A DNA stretch of 64,000 bases from Paracoccaceae bacterium (GTDB lineage Bacteria; Pseudomonadota; Alphaproteobacteria; Rhodobacterales; Rhodobacteraceae). Location: assembly GCA_022448245.1 (NCBI GenBank), contig JAKVCO010000014.1:26085-90084 (forward strand). The letters run 5' to 3'. This document shows positions 27,854-37,133 of this stretch, piece by piece. Made by a program: the position numbers and the translations under genes. Below the pieces are notes generated by a model. It worked only from the letters and a program-made list of their open reading frames with translations. It searched no databases and had not been told where the DNA came from. Within the stretch, counting starts at the first letter, position 1, and each line of letters starts with the position of its first letter.

Positions 27854-29443
27854 TTAAGCTGAGCGAATGAAGTCAGCCGCACGCTCGGCGATCATGATCG
27901 TGGGCGCGTTCGTGTTTCCGCTGACGAGGGTCGGCATGATCGACGCATCCACCACCCGAAGCCCCTCTAGCCCATGAACGTTGAGCTTTCGATCGACCAC
28001 GGCTTCATCGCCCTCGCCCATCCGGCACGTGCCGACCGGGTGGTAGATCGTGTCCGAAGTCGCCCGGATGTAGCGTTCCCAATCGGCATCCGACATGTCG
28101 CGGTGGATGCGGACCTCCTGCCCGCGCCAACGGTCAAGCGCCGGTGCTTGCATGATCTCTTGTGTCATGCGCGCGCCCCGGATGAGGGTCGCCAAGTCTC
28201 GCGTGTCGCTAAGATAGCGGGGATCAATAGCTGGGGCGGCTAAGGGATCCGCCGAGGCCAGTGAGACCGTTCCGCGCGAATGCGGCCTGAGCGCGCAAAC
28301 ATGGCAGCTGAAACCGTGCCCGAGACGGATGCGCCGCAGGTGGTTTTCGACCATGGCGATGACAAAATGCAGCTGGACGTCCGGCGCGGGCTGGTCCGGC
28401 GTGGTCTTGAAGAAGGCGCCCCCTTCCGCGAAGGGCGACGAGGCATTGCCCGATCCATCTTTCGACCAAGCCCCAAGGCTTTTCAGAATGTCCCAAGCGC
28501 CGCGCGGGCTGACGCCATGGGTTTCGCGCGCCTTGTCGCGATAAGTCAGGATCACGTCGAGATGGTCCTGAAGGTTCTGGCCGACGCCTGGCAACGCGTG
28601 ACGCACCTTGATGCCGTGGCGCTCGATATCCTCGGGCCGCCCGATACCGGATAGCTGGAGGAGTTGCGGCGACCCGAAAGCGCCTCCGCACAAGATCACC
28701 TCGCCGCCAGACACCTCTTTGCGCGCCCTGCCCTGCGCGTATTCCACGCCGGTTACGCGGCCCCCGTCGAAGAGAAGCCGCGTCGCCTGCGCCTTTGTCA
28801 TGACGGTCAGGTTCGGGCGATCCAGAACCGGGTGCAGATATCCCGCAGCCGCAGAACACCGCTCGCCACGGCGGTGATCGTGGAACGTCGTGGTTTGATA
28901 AAGCGACGCACCCTCATTGTCGCCACTGTTGAAATCCTCTGTCGCGCGCAGCTGAAGCTCTCCGCAGGCATTGACGAAGGCGTGCGAGATGTCGCGCGGG
29001 GCGACCTGATCAGAGACGTGAAGCGGGCCATCACCGCCGTGGTTGGCATCCGCCCCGCGCACGTTGGCCTCGGAGCGCTTGAAATAGGGCAACACGTCGT
29101 CCCAACCCCACCCGGCACCCCATTGCTCATAATCATAACGGTGACCGCGGACGTAGAGCATGGCATTGAGCGCAGACGATCCACCCAGCATCCGCCCCCG
29201 CGGCTGGTACCCGCGACGCCCGTTCAGCCCCTCTTGCGGGACGGTTCGAAACGCCCAGTTGTTGATCCTTGGAATGCCTGGCAGCATGACGACCGCACCG
29301 ATCGGCAAGCGGACGACGATGCTTGTGCCCGCCCCACCCGCTTCGAGCAGACAAACCCGGCGCGCGGGATCTTCGCTGAGCCTTGCGGCCAGCGTGGCCC
29401 CCGCCGAACCACCACCGACGATTACATGATCAAAGACTGTCAT
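27854..29443 (-). CDS. GMC-family FAD oxidoreductase (choline-dehydrogenase-like)
   Basis: 529 residues. [20 protein letters not shown] is the FAD Rossmann motif; [19 protein letters not shown] is GMC signature 1; [15 protein letters not shown] is signature 2; [11 protein letters not shown] and [18 protein letters not shown] near the C-terminus carry the catalytic His region. Members oxidise primary alcohols, from choline to alkanols and polyethylene glycol, in the cytoplasm. No betaine aldehyde dehydrogenase is adjacent, so choline is not implied. No lesion is seen. Confidence 0.9.
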   Translation of the reverse strand: MTVFDHVIVGGGSAGATLAARLSEDPARRVCLLEAGGAGTSIVVRLPIGAVVMLPGIPRINNWAFRTVPQEGLNGRRGYQPRGRMLGGSSALNAMLYVRGHRYDYEQWGAGWGWDDVLPYFKRSEANVRGADANHGGDGPLHVSDQVAPRDISHAFVNACGELQLRATEDFNSGDNEGASLYQTTTFHDHRRGERCSAAAGYLHPVLDRPNLTVMTKAQATRLLFDGGRVTGVEYAQGRARKEVSGGEVILCGGAFGSPQLLQLSGIGRPEDIERHGIKVRHALPGVGQNLQDHLDVILTYRDKARETHGVSPRGAWDILKSLGAWSKDGSGNASSPFAEGGAFFKTTPDQPAPDVQLHFVIAMVENHLRRIRLGHGFSCHVCALRPHSRGTVSLASADPLAAPAIDPRYLSDTRDLATLIRGARMTQEIMQAPALDRWRGQEVRIHRDMSDADWERYIRATSDTIYHPVGTCRMGEGDEAVVDRKLNVHGLEGLRVVDASIMPTLVSGNTNAPTIMIAERAADFIRSA

Positions 29444-29652
29444 GGCCGCAGCATCTCTTTAGGCTCTGGCCCGTCAACCCGCGCCAGGCCCGGGCAACGT
29501 AGCGTTAATTCACATGCGCTACGGTCAGCGGGATAGAACACCCGCGCGCGACTGCCACATCATGCGGGCGACTGAGCCCGACGCACCATATGGAGTGCAC
29601 TTTTTTAAACCGCACAGTTGACCGGCGCTTTTTAACCACTCATGCTCGATTT

Positions 29653-30027
29653 ATGAGCGGCCTGAAAACTCTTCTTCTCGCGATGGGATTGCTGTCCGCA
29701 GCCCCCCTCACAGCGTCCGGCGGCATCGAGTTTATCTTTGCTGGCTGCGTCGGCCGCTACTCCGCACAAATGGAGCATGCGTGGCTGCTTGGTCAGAACG
29801 CCGAGGACGAGGAAGAGAAGCGTGAAGTGTTCTTGTCCCTCCTCGAGGCGACGATGGACGCAGAACAGGCCGAGCAGGTCTTGGCCCACCGCATTGCCTC
29901 GAAGATGTCTCAGGCCTCGCTGCTCACAGTGGCTGAGTTTGCTACCGACACCGATACCGCCACCCGGGCCGTAGAACTTTCCCAGAGCGAAATACAGGGC
30001 TGCCGCAGCCTGCTGCTCGATAGCTAA
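29653..30027 (+). CDS. Hypothetical secreted protein
   Basis: 124 residues from ATG 29653, which gives a good signal peptide (MSGLKTLLLAMGLLSAAPLTASG); the longer frame from 29590 would bury it. The mature part is acidic and helical (NAEDEEEKREVFLSLLEATMDAEQAEQ) with two Cys (AGCVGRY and QGCRSL) that could pair in the periplasm. No domain is recognised. It is monocistronic, divergent from the GMC gene across ~200 bp with no motif I can name. Confidence 0.6.
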   Translation: MSGLKTLLLAMGLLSAAPLTASGGIEFIFAGCVGRYSAQMEHAWLLGQNAEDEEEKREVFLSLLEATMDAEQAEQVLAHRIASKMSQASLLTVAEFATDTDTATRAVELSQSEIQGCRSLLLDS

Positions 30028-30378
30028 AGGGCCGAAAGGCGCGATTTTGGGCGTAGTGGCGCACAGAATGCGGGCGTTTGCGGTATTTTCCAGCCGAAAC
30101 CGTTTCGCGTCGCAGTGAATAATGAGGCAATGCCGCAGGCGCGCGCCGCAATTTTATGCAGCCCGGCTCGGTTGATCCTGCAACTTTCGAAAAGACTCCC
30201 GACCACCGCCGCTTTCCCTTAGCCGAAAGGTCGGGACACGACACCCAATGAGGAGATCGTGCAGCGGGTTGGCCTAGGAACCATTCCCCCGCCGCACGAC
30301 GCATAAAATGCGTAAGGTGGATATCGGCTGCTTTGGCACGTCGTACAACCCCGTACGCCTCGAAGAGAGGAAAATTCA
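30028..30378. other. 351-bp non-coding stretch upstream of urtA
   Basis: No open frame here looks coding. The last bases carry the urtA ribosome site (AGAGAGGAAAA before ATG). TGGCAC at 30334-30339, 40 bp before the start, recalls the -24 box of a sigma-54 promoter, as expected for nitrogen-controlled urea uptake, but the -12 box is absent. CGTAC/GTACG flank five bases at about 30342-30356. No other structure is noted. Confidence 0.4.
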
Positions 30379-31647
30379 ATGAAAAAACTGCTCTGCTCCA
30401 GTGCTCTGGTGATGCTTGCCGCACCCGCTTTCGCGTGTGACGCGCCTGTTAAAGTGGGCGTTCTGCACTCGCTCTCCGGCACGATGGCCATCTCGGAGAC
30501 CACGCTGAAAGACACCATGGAGATGCTGGTCGAGATCCAGAACGAAGCTGGCGGCGTGCTGGGTTGTGAGATCGAAGCTGTTGTCGTCGACCCGGCGTCT
30601 GACTGGCCACTCTTTGCAGAAAAGGCGCGCGAGCTGCTGACCGTGCACGATGTTGACGTTATTTTCGGCAACTGGACGTCCGTGTCCCGTAAGTCCGTGC
30701 TGCCGGTCATCGAAGAGCTGAACGGCCTTCTGTTCTACCCGGTGCAGTACGAGGGCGAAGAGAGCTCCAAGAACGTGTTCTACACGGGCGCGGCTCCGAA
30801 CCAGCAGGCCATCCCAGCGACCGACTACTTCCTAGAAGAGCTCGAAGTTGAAAAGTTCGCCCTGCTCGGCACCGACTATGTTTACCCGCGCACCACGAAC
30901 AACATCCTCGAGGCCTACCTCCAGGATCAGGGCATCGCGGAAAACGATATTTTCGTGAACTACACGCCTTTCGGTCACTCCGACTGGTCTAAGATCGTGG
31001 CAGACGTCGTGGCGCTTGGCGCAGACGGCAAGAAAGTCGGCGTGATCTCCACGATCAACGGTGACGCAAACGTGGGCTTCTACAAAGAACTCGCTGCTGC
31101 CGGCATCTCTGCCGATGACATCCCTGTCGTCGCTTTCTCCGTGGGTGAAGAAGAGCTTTCGGGCCTCGACACGACGAACCTCGTCGGTCACCTCGCCGCG
31201 TGGAACTACTTCCAGTCTGCTGACACGGAAGCCAACGAAACTTGGGTCGCCTCCTGGAAGGAACGCATGGGCGAAGAGCGTGTGACCAATGACCCGATGG
31301 AAGCCCACTACATCGGCTTCAACATGTGGGTGAACGCTGTGACTGCAGCTGGCACCACGGATGTCGACGCTGTGCGCACGGCGATGTACGGTCAGGAGTT
31401 CCCAAACCTGACCGGTGGTACGGCTGTCATGCTGCCGAACCACCACCTCGCCAAGCCGGTTCTCATCGGCGAGATCCAGGAAGATGGTCAGTTCGACATC
31501 ATCTCCCAAACCGACGAAGTGCCGGGCGATGCCTGGACCGACTTCCTGCCGGAATCCGCTGTGCTCAAGTCCGATTGGGCTGAGCTGGGCTGCGGCATGT
31601 ACAATACCGAGACGTCCTCCTGCGTCCAGTTGAAGTCCAACTACTAA
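30379..31647 (+). CDS. urtA: Urea ABC transporter substrate-binding protein UrtA
   Basis: 422-residue periplasmic binding protein of the amide/urea branch. Signal peptide MKKLLCSSALVMLAAPAFA, then KVGVLHSLSGTMAISE, FGNWTSVSRKSVLPVIEE and LLFYPVQYEGEESS, all typical of UrtA/FmdD. NHHLAKPVLIGEIQEDGQFDI near the end is also characteristic. It captures urea for UrtBCDE encoded immediately downstream. A 10-bp hairpin separates it from urtB, fitting higher expression of the binding protein than of the membrane parts. No urease genes lie in the window. Confidence 0.93.
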   Translation: MKKLLCSSALVMLAAPAFACDAPVKVGVLHSLSGTMAISETTLKDTMEMLVEIQNEAGGVLGCEIEAVVVDPASDWPLFAEKARELLTVHDVDVIFGNWTSVSRKSVLPVIEELNGLLFYPVQYEGEESSKNVFYTGAAPNQQAIPATDYFLEELEVEKFALLGTDYVYPRTTNNILEAYLQDQGIAENDIFVNYTPFGHSDWSKIVADVVALGADGKKVGVISTINGDANVGFYKELAAAGISADDIPVVAFSVGEEELSGLDTTNLVGHLAAWNYFQSADTEANETWVASWKERMGEERVTNDPMEAHYIGFNMWVNAVTAAGTTDVDAVRTAMYGQEFPNLTGGTAVMLPNHHLAKPVLIGEIQEDGQFDIISQTDEVPGDAWTDFLPESAVLKSDWAELGCGMYNTETSSCVQLKSNY

Positions 31648-31655
31648 ACTACTGA

Positions 31656-31681
31656 GTGCGAGGGGTTTTACCCCCTCGCAC
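31656..31681 (+). terminator. Intra-operon hairpin between urtA and urtB
   Basis: GTGCGAGGGG / CCCCTCGCAC, a perfect 10-bp stem with a six-base loop, begins nine bases after the urtA stop. It has no T-tract after it, so it probably stabilises the urtA message or terminates only part of the transcripts. Confidence 0.5.
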
Positions 31682-31699
31682 CTCTCACCGGGGCGGGTC

Positions 31700-33631
31700 A
31701 TGATCTATCGATTTCTGGCAATACTCTTGCTGTGGGCCGGTGTGGCCTCCGCGCAAGACATGGAGGCACCGATCCAGCAGGTGCTCCAGGAACATGGCGA
31801 GATCATCCAGAAGAGCTCGCGCCGAACCATTGGCCCGGCCATCGACACCCTCGCAGCGAGCGGCCTCGACGACGCCCAAGCTGTCCTCGAACGTTGGCAA
31901 GCACGGGAAATGTGGTTCAATAAAGAGACCGGAGCCTTTGTTTTTGGTGAAGAAGGTGAGAACCGGACCCTTATCCTTTCCGACGTCGCTGGCGGCGATC
32001 TTGGGACTGCGCCGAAAGGCGATTACAAACAACTCAAACCGAATTCCGGCATCCGTGGCCTCATCGGCGCGGCCCTCGTTCAGTTCCAACTGACGGCCCC
32101 CGATGCCGCGACGCGCGCGGCGGCACTCGATGCCATTGAACGTAATCCTGAGGCCTCTCACCTTGCCGCGCTGCGCGCTGTAACAGACGAGCCGGATGCG
32201 GAGCTCGCCACGCGAAGTGCGCGGCTGGAGCGGCTGCTGACGATTGAGTTCGACGAAGATGATGCCGCCCGCATCGCCGCGATCGAGGGTTTTGAGGGCG
32301 ACCTAGGCGTTGACGTTCGCGCCGCACTCAACCCCCTCGTCCAGACCGAATTGAGCTTCGTTGCCGCCGGTGAGGCCGACGCCCCGCTGCAGATCGGCGG
32401 CGACATCACGCGCGACGATGCCTATGCCCTTCTCGTCTCAGCTGGCGAAGCCGAAGCAGTGGTGACATCCGGCGAAATAAAAGAGGCACTGATCGCCAAT
32501 ATCGACGGCGCTGAGGTGCAGGGCATTCGCGTGGCCGCTCTCGATACCGACGATGCGCGGGCCTCGACCTACGCCTTGTTGTCCGAGGCAGGCCTTGCCC
32601 GACCGCAAGTCACCGAAGCAGACATCAACGCCACCCTCGCCGGCTTTGACTTCTTCCGCAGCTACACCAACGCGCCCCTCGACGTGGCCCTTGCCGCGCA
32701 GGCGGTGCTGAGCGGCATCGAAACGAAGGTGGCAGTCAACCAGACCTTCGATCTGGGGCTCGACGCCTTGTCGCTCGCATCGATCTACTTTCTCGCGGCC
32801 ATCGGGCTCGCGATCACCTTTGGCGTGATGGGCGTGATCAACATGGCCCATGGTGAGTTCATCATGATGGGCGCCTACACGGGCTATGTCGTTCAGCTCT
32901 TCATCACGGACTACACGGTCAGCATCCTTGTCGCCATTCCGCTGGCCTTTGCGGTGACCTTCAGCGCAGGCGTGGCGATGGAGCGGCTGGTGATCCGTTG
33001 GCTTTACCACCGCCCGCTTGAGACGTTGCTGGCGACCTTCGGAATCTCCATCGCTCTACAGCAGCTGGCCAAGAACATCTTTGGCACGCAGGCGCGTCCG
33101 CTGACGGCACCGGGCTGGCTGGATGGATCGCTCGTGATCAACGACATTGTGTCGATCAGCTACATCCGGATCGCGATCTTTGTGCTGGCCCTCCTCTTCC
33201 TCGCGCTCTTCCTCTTCGTGATGAATCGCACGCGTCTGGGGCTTGAGGTACGGGCTGTAACGCAGAACCCGCGCATGGCGGCCTCCATGGGTATCAACCC
33301 GGACCGCATCAACATGCTGACCTTTGGCTTTGGTTCTGGGATCGCCGGGATCGCGGGCGTGGCCATCGGGCTTTACGCCAAAGTGACCTCCGAGATGGGG
33401 GCCGATTACATCGTTCAGAGCTTCATGACGGTCGTTGTTGGCGGAGTGGGCAACATCTGGGGCACGCTTCTTGGCGCAGGCCTCGTGGGGTCCATGCAAA
33501 AGGGGATCGAGTGGCTCAACCCGTCGAATACCCTCGCCGCGCAGACCTACATGATCCTTTTCATCATCCTCTTCATCCAATTCAGGCCCCGCGGGATCAT
33601 CGCGCTCAAGGGCCGTGCGGCGGAGGCGTGA
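31700..33631 (+). CDS. urtB: Urea ABC transporter permease UrtB
   Basis: 643 residues. A signal peptide-like start (MIYRFLAILLLWAGVASAQ) and a ~320-residue soluble, helix-rich N-terminal region (probably periplasmic) precede a LivH-type permease from about residue 350. The permease shows AAIGLAITFGVMGVINMAHGEFIMMGAY, MERLVIRWLYHRPLETLLATFG and VVVGGVGNIWGTLLGAG. The long N-terminal extension is normal for UrtB and separates it from amino-acid permeases. It pairs with UrtC in the membrane. Confidence 0.93.
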   Translation: MIYRFLAILLLWAGVASAQDMEAPIQQVLQEHGEIIQKSSRRTIGPAIDTLAASGLDDAQAVLERWQAREMWFNKETGAFVFGEEGENRTLILSDVAGGDLGTAPKGDYKQLKPNSGIRGLIGAALVQFQLTAPDAATRAAALDAIERNPEASHLAALRAVTDEPDAELATRSARLERLLTIEFDEDDAARIAAIEGFEGDLGVDVRAALNPLVQTELSFVAAGEADAPLQIGGDITRDDAYALLVSAGEAEAVVTSGEIKEALIANIDGAEVQGIRVAALDTDDARASTYALLSEAGLARPQVTEADINATLAGFDFFRSYTNAPLDVALAAQAVLSGIETKVAVNQTFDLGLDALSLASIYFLAAIGLAITFGVMGVINMAHGEFIMMGAYTGYVVQLFITDYTVSILVAIPLAFAVTFSAGVAMERLVIRWLYHRPLETLLATFGISIALQQLAKNIFGTQARPLTAPGWLDGSLVINDIVSISYIRIAIFVLALLFLALFLFVMNRTRLGLEVRAVTQNPRMAASMGINPDRINMLTFGFGSGIAGIAGVAIGLYAKVTSEMGADYIVQSFMTVVVGGVGNIWGTLLGAGLVGSMQKGIEWLNPSNTLAAQTYMILFIILFIQFRPRGIIALKGRAAEA

Positions 33632-33670
33632 GGATGACCCAGCGCAATGGGGGCCAGCCCCCAAACCCCC

Positions 33671-33697
33671 GGAGTATTTTTGGAAAGATGAAGGAGG
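33671..33697 (+). repeat. Roseobacter-type intergenic repeat, copy 1
   Basis: GGAGTATTTTTGGAAAGATG followed by AAGGAGG, preceded by a C-rich hairpin-prone stretch (GGGGGCCAGCCCCC from 33649). The same core occurs in opposite orientation at 45978-46002. From memory, this element is scattered between genes in Rhodobacteraceae. Here its last bases form the urtC ribosome site. Confidence 0.7.
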
Positions 33698-33703
33698 CGG
33701 CGC

Positions 33704-34960
33704 GTGGCTGATATGGCCCTTCATGGGGTGAGGCGGCCGCTGATTGTGCGCCATCCCTCCCTTCTGATTTTCCTTACTTGTCTTGCGCTCTTCACCGTCG
33801 CCGTGACGCTGTTGGCGGAAGGTGTGGGGATGGGAGTGATCTCCACCTCTTTTGTGAAGACGCTGGGCAAGACGCTGTGTCTTTGCCTTGTAGCGCTCGC
33901 GATGGATTTGGTGTGGGGCTACACGGGGATCCTGTCGCTTGGGCACATGGCGTTCTTCGGCATTGGTGGCTACGCGATCGGCATGTGGCTGATGTATGCG
34001 CGCACCGAGATCATCGTGCGCGATAGCCTGGCACAGGCGCCCCTGCCCCCCACAGTGACTGAGATATCAGACGGGATCGCCAACCAGATTTTTGGGGTTG
34101 TGGGCGCCTCTGAGTTTCCTGCAATTTGGGCGCTTGCGCATTCTTTCCCGGCGCAGCTGGCCTTTGTGGTGCTGGTCCCGGGGCTTTTGGCGCTGATCTT
34201 TGGTTGGCTCGCGTTCCGGTCGCGGGTGACGGGCGTCTACCTCTCAATCCTGACGCAGGCGATGACGCTGGCTCTGTCGCTTTACCTTTTCCAGAACGAC
34301 AGTGGTTTGCGCGGAAACAACGGGTTGTCTGGCCTTCAGAACCTGCCAGGGTTCGATGACGTTCCGCAGTCCAGCGTTTCCATCGCTTTCTTCTGGGCGT
34401 CGGCGCTGGCGTTGGCTTTGGGCTATCTTCTTTGCTCCTTCATCGTGTCGGGCAAGTTTGGCTCCGTGTTGCGGGCGATCCGCGATGACGAAGCGCGGGT
34501 CCGCTTCCTTGGGTATTCGGTGGAGGCCTATAAGCTCATTGTTTTCGTTATTACCGCGATGATCGCGGGCGTGGCGGGCGCGCTCTATTACCCGCAGGCA
34601 GGTATCATCAATCCAGCCGAGATCGCGCCCATTGCCTCGATCTACCTTGCGGTCTGGGTGGCGATTGGTGGGCGGGGGCGCCTTTATGGGGCCGTCATCG
34701 GCACGGCGTTTGTCTCGCTCCTGAGCTCCTGGTTCACGGGCGGGCAAGCGCCTGACATCAATCTGGGCTTTGCTGTCATTCAGTGGGTGGATTGGTGGAC
34801 GATCCTCCTGGGCCTCTCCTTCGTGGCCGTCACCCTCTTCGCGCCCAAGGGCATCGGCGGGCTCATCGATCTGATTGAGGAGCGTCGCAGTCCGGATCGC
34901 CATGGCGCGGATCTTGGCCCCGACGCAGGCGCGCTGCGCGAGAAGGAGGCCAGCAAGTGA
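33704..34960 (+). CDS. urtC: Urea ABC transporter permease UrtC
   Basis: 418 residues, LivM-type inner-membrane permease. GTG start at 33704, six bases after AAGGAGG of the repeat element. Motifs: MDLVWGYTGILSLGHMAFFGIGGYAIGMWLM, LTQAMTLALSLYLFQNDSGLRG (urea-branch spacing), LRAIRDDEARVRFLGYSV (EAA-like coupling loop) and VAIGGRGRLYGAVIGT. Its stop overlaps the urtD GTG start by four bases. It works with UrtB as the transmembrane channel. Confidence 0.92.
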   Translation: MADMALHGVRRPLIVRHPSLLIFLTCLALFTVAVTLLAEGVGMGVISTSFVKTLGKTLCLCLVALAMDLVWGYTGILSLGHMAFFGIGGYAIGMWLMYARTEIIVRDSLAQAPLPPTVTEISDGIANQIFGVVGASEFPAIWALAHSFPAQLAFVVLVPGLLALIFGWLAFRSRVTGVYLSILTQAMTLALSLYLFQNDSGLRGNNGLSGLQNLPGFDDVPQSSVSIAFFWASALALALGYLLCSFIVSGKFGSVLRAIRDDEARVRFLGYSVEAYKLIVFVITAMIAGVAGALYYPQAGIINPAEIAPIASIYLAVWVAIGGRGRLYGAVIGTAFVSLLSSWFTGGQAPDINLGFAVIQWVDWWTILLGLSFVAVTLFAPKGIGGLIDLIEERRSPDRHGADLGPDAGALREKEASK

Positions 34961-35697
34961 GCATGCTTCTCGAGGTTGATGGTGTCTCGGTCAGCTTTGA
35001 CGGGTTCAAGGCGATCAACAATCTGACCTTCCAGATTGGCGAGGCAGAGATGCGGGCCGTCATTGGGCCGAACGGTGCAGGCAAGACCACGTTTATGGAC
35101 ATCGTTACCGGCAAGACGCGGCCGGACGAAGGCAAGGTGATCTGGGGCGAGAAGTCTCAGAACCTGCTGGCCATGACCGAAGCGCAGATTGCGCAGGCGG
35201 GCATTGGGCGGAAGTTCCAGCGCCCCACAGTGTTTGAAAACCAGACGGTTGCAGAGAACCTGATGCTCGCGCTGAAAAACGCGCGGGGGCCGTTTTCTGT
35301 GCTGCGCTTCAAGGCGGCGGCGCAAGATCGGGAGAAAGTAGCGGAGCTGGCAGACCAGATCGGTCTGCTGGGGGCATTGGCGCGCAAGTCGGGCGAGCTC
35401 TCCCACGGGCAAAAGCAGTGGCTTGAGATCGGGATGCTCCTAGCGCAGGATCCGCAGCTTTTGCTTGTCGACGAGCCGGCCGCGGGCATGACGCCCGATG
35501 AGCGCGAGCATACGACAGAGATCCTTGTGGAAGCAGCCAAGACCCGCGCGGTTGTCGTCGTGGAGCACGATATGGAATTTGTGCGCCGCCTCAATTGCCG
35601 GGTGACAGTGCTGCACGAGGGGTCTGTGCTGGCCGAAGGGTCGCTTGACCATGTGACCTCCGACGAACGTGTGATTGAGGTGTATCTTGGCCGATAG
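34957..35697 (+). CDS. urtD: Urea ABC transporter ATPase UrtD
   Basis: 246-residue LivG-type ATPase. Walker A IGPNGAGKTTFMDIVTGKTRPDEG, Q-loop KFQRPTVFENQTV, signature LSHGQKQWLEIG (LSHGQ in place of LSGGQ, as I recall for UrtD), Walker B LLLVDEPAAGMT and H-loop VVVEHDMEF. The GTG start lies in the four-base overlap with urtC. It energises urea uptake together with UrtE. Confidence 0.93.
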   Translation: MSMLLEVDGVSVSFDGFKAINNLTFQIGEAEMRAVIGPNGAGKTTFMDIVTGKTRPDEGKVIWGEKSQNLLAMTEAQIAQAGIGRKFQRPTVFENQTVAENLMLALKNARGPFSVLRFKAAAQDREKVAELADQIGLLGALARKSGELSHGQKQWLEIGMLLAQDPQLLLVDEPAAGMTPDEREHTTEILVEAAKTRAVVVVEHDMEFVRRLNCRVTVLHEGSVLAEGSLDHVTSDERVIEVYLGR

Positions 35698-36394
35698 TCT
35701 TCTCAAAGCGCAGGGGCTGACGCTGCACTACGGCGGCAGTCAAATTCTGCGGGGCGTGGATGTGAGCGCAGCCAAAGGCCAGGTGACCTGCGTGATGGGC
35801 ACGAATGGTGTGGGCAAGACCTCGCTTCTGAAGGCGCTGAGTGGCACGCACCCGCGGTCGGGCGGCAGCATAACACTCGATGGCGAGGCCGTTGAGAAGT
35901 CAGGCGCCCATGCGCTGGCCCGCAAGGGTGTGGCCTATGTTCCCCAGGGTCGCGAGATCTTTCCGTTTCTCACAGTGCGCGAGAACCTTGAGACCGGCTT
36001 CGCTTGCCTGCCGAAGTCCGAGCATCACATCCCCGACGAGATCTTTGAGCTGTTCCCTATCCTGAAAGACTTTCTCGCCCGGCGCGGCGGGGACCTGTCC
36101 GGCGGACAACAGCAGCAGCTCGCCATCGCGCGGGCGCTGATCACGCGGCCGAAGCTTCTGCTCCTCGATGAACCCACCGAGGGCATTCAGCCCAACATCA
36201 TCAAACAGATCGGCAAGGTGATCGAAAAGCTGCGCGAGCGCGGCGACATGGCGATAATCCTTGTGGAACAGTTCTTCGACTTTGCGCATGCTTTGGGCGA
36301 CCGTTTCGTTGTCCTTGAACGCGGGGCCGTGAAGCTGACCGGCGGGCGCGATGAGATCGACGCAGCCACGCTGAAGGAGGCCGTCAGCGTCTGA
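35687..36394 (+). CDS. urtE: Urea ABC transporter ATPase UrtE
   Basis: 235-residue LivF-type ATPase starting at TTG 35687 (read as M-ADSLLKAQGLTLHYGG), overlapping the urtD end by 11 bases; the in-frame TTG at 35675 is less likely. Walker A MGTNGVGKTSLLKALSGTHP, signature LSGGQQQQLAIARALI, Walker B LLLLDEPTEGIQPNI and H-loop IILVEQFFDFA (Gln in place of His, usual for LivF/UrtE). It completes the urea importer; 112 bp without features follow. Confidence 0.92.
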   Translation: MADSLLKAQGLTLHYGGSQILRGVDVSAAKGQVTCVMGTNGVGKTSLLKALSGTHPRSGGSITLDGEAVEKSGAHALARKGVAYVPQGREIFPFLTVRENLETGFACLPKSEHHIPDEIFELFPILKDFLARRGGDLSGGQQQQLAIARALITRPKLLLLDEPTEGIQPNIIKQIGKVIEKLRERGDMAIILVEQFFDFAHALGDRFVVLERGAVKLTGGRDEIDAATLKEAVSV

Positions 36395-36506
36395 CCCCAC
36401 CTCGCTCACGGAACACCGGGGCGAGATCACATGTCTGTAAACTATCGCCTACACTGCGAATTCTGTATCCCCTTGGCAGCAGAGTCTCGCTAAAGCTTGC
36501 GCACAT

Positions 36507-37121
36507 ATGTTTGACGCCCAGATAAGACCGCTCATCGACCCCCCGCTGAACGCGCTTGGCCGCGCGCTCGCGGGGCGTGGTGTGACGGCTGATGGGGTCA
36601 CACTGGGGGGGCTTGCGCTAGGTCTGCTGGCGGCTGTGGCAATCGTCTTTCAGGCCTACACGCTGGCCTTGATCCTCATTCTTTTGTCCCGTTTAGCGGA
36701 CGGCTTGGACGGAGCTGTAGCGCGAGCGACGCGCAAAACGGACTTCGGCGGATACCTCGATATCACGTGCGATTTTCTCTTCTACGGCGCGATCCCGATG
36801 GCGTTTGTCTGGGCCGACCCTTCGGCCAATGCGGCTGCTGGCGCGTTCCTCCTCACCAGCTTTTACTTCAACGGGGCGACGTTCCTCGGCTACGCGATCA
36901 TGGCCGAAAAGCATGAAATCACGACGGAGGAACGCGGCTCCAAATCGCTCTACTTCACAGGCGGGCTCCTTGAAGGGTTCGAGACGATCGCCTTCTTCTG
37001 CCTGCTCTGCCTCATCCCCACATGGTTCGCGCCCCTTGCATGGGCGTTCGGAACCCTGTGCTTCATAACCGCTGCGTCTCGTATCGTATTGGCGCGGCAA
37101 GTCTTTGCACCTGACGACTAA
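36507..37121 (+). CDS. CDP-alcohol phosphatidyltransferase family protein
   Basis: 204-residue inner-membrane enzyme. The family motif D-x2-DG-x2-AR-x8/9-G-x3-D-x3-D is complete in LADGLDGAVARATRKTDFGG followed by YLDITCD. About six hydrophobic segments surround it. Such enzymes transfer a phosphatidyl group from CDP-diacylglycerol (or a CDP-alcohol) to an alcohol acceptor; the acceptor cannot be read. It lies 12 bp before the ynjB-like gene, so it may be co-transcribed with that transporter. Confidence 0.87.
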   Translation: MFDAQIRPLIDPPLNALGRALAGRGVTADGVTLGGLALGLLAAVAIVFQAYTLALILILLSRLADGLDGAVARATRKTDFGGYLDITCDFLFYGAIPMAFVWADPSANAAAGAFLLTSFYFNGATFLGYAIMAEKHEITTEERGSKSLYFTGGLLEGFETIAFFCLLCLIPTWFAPLAWAFGTLCFITAASRIVLARQVFAPDD

Positions 37122-37133
37122 GAAGGACATCCC

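Noticed and set aside
30334..30349. Sigma-54 promoter before urtA
   Set aside because: TGGCAC fits the -24 box but ACAAC stands where TTGCA is expected, so the -12 box is missing.
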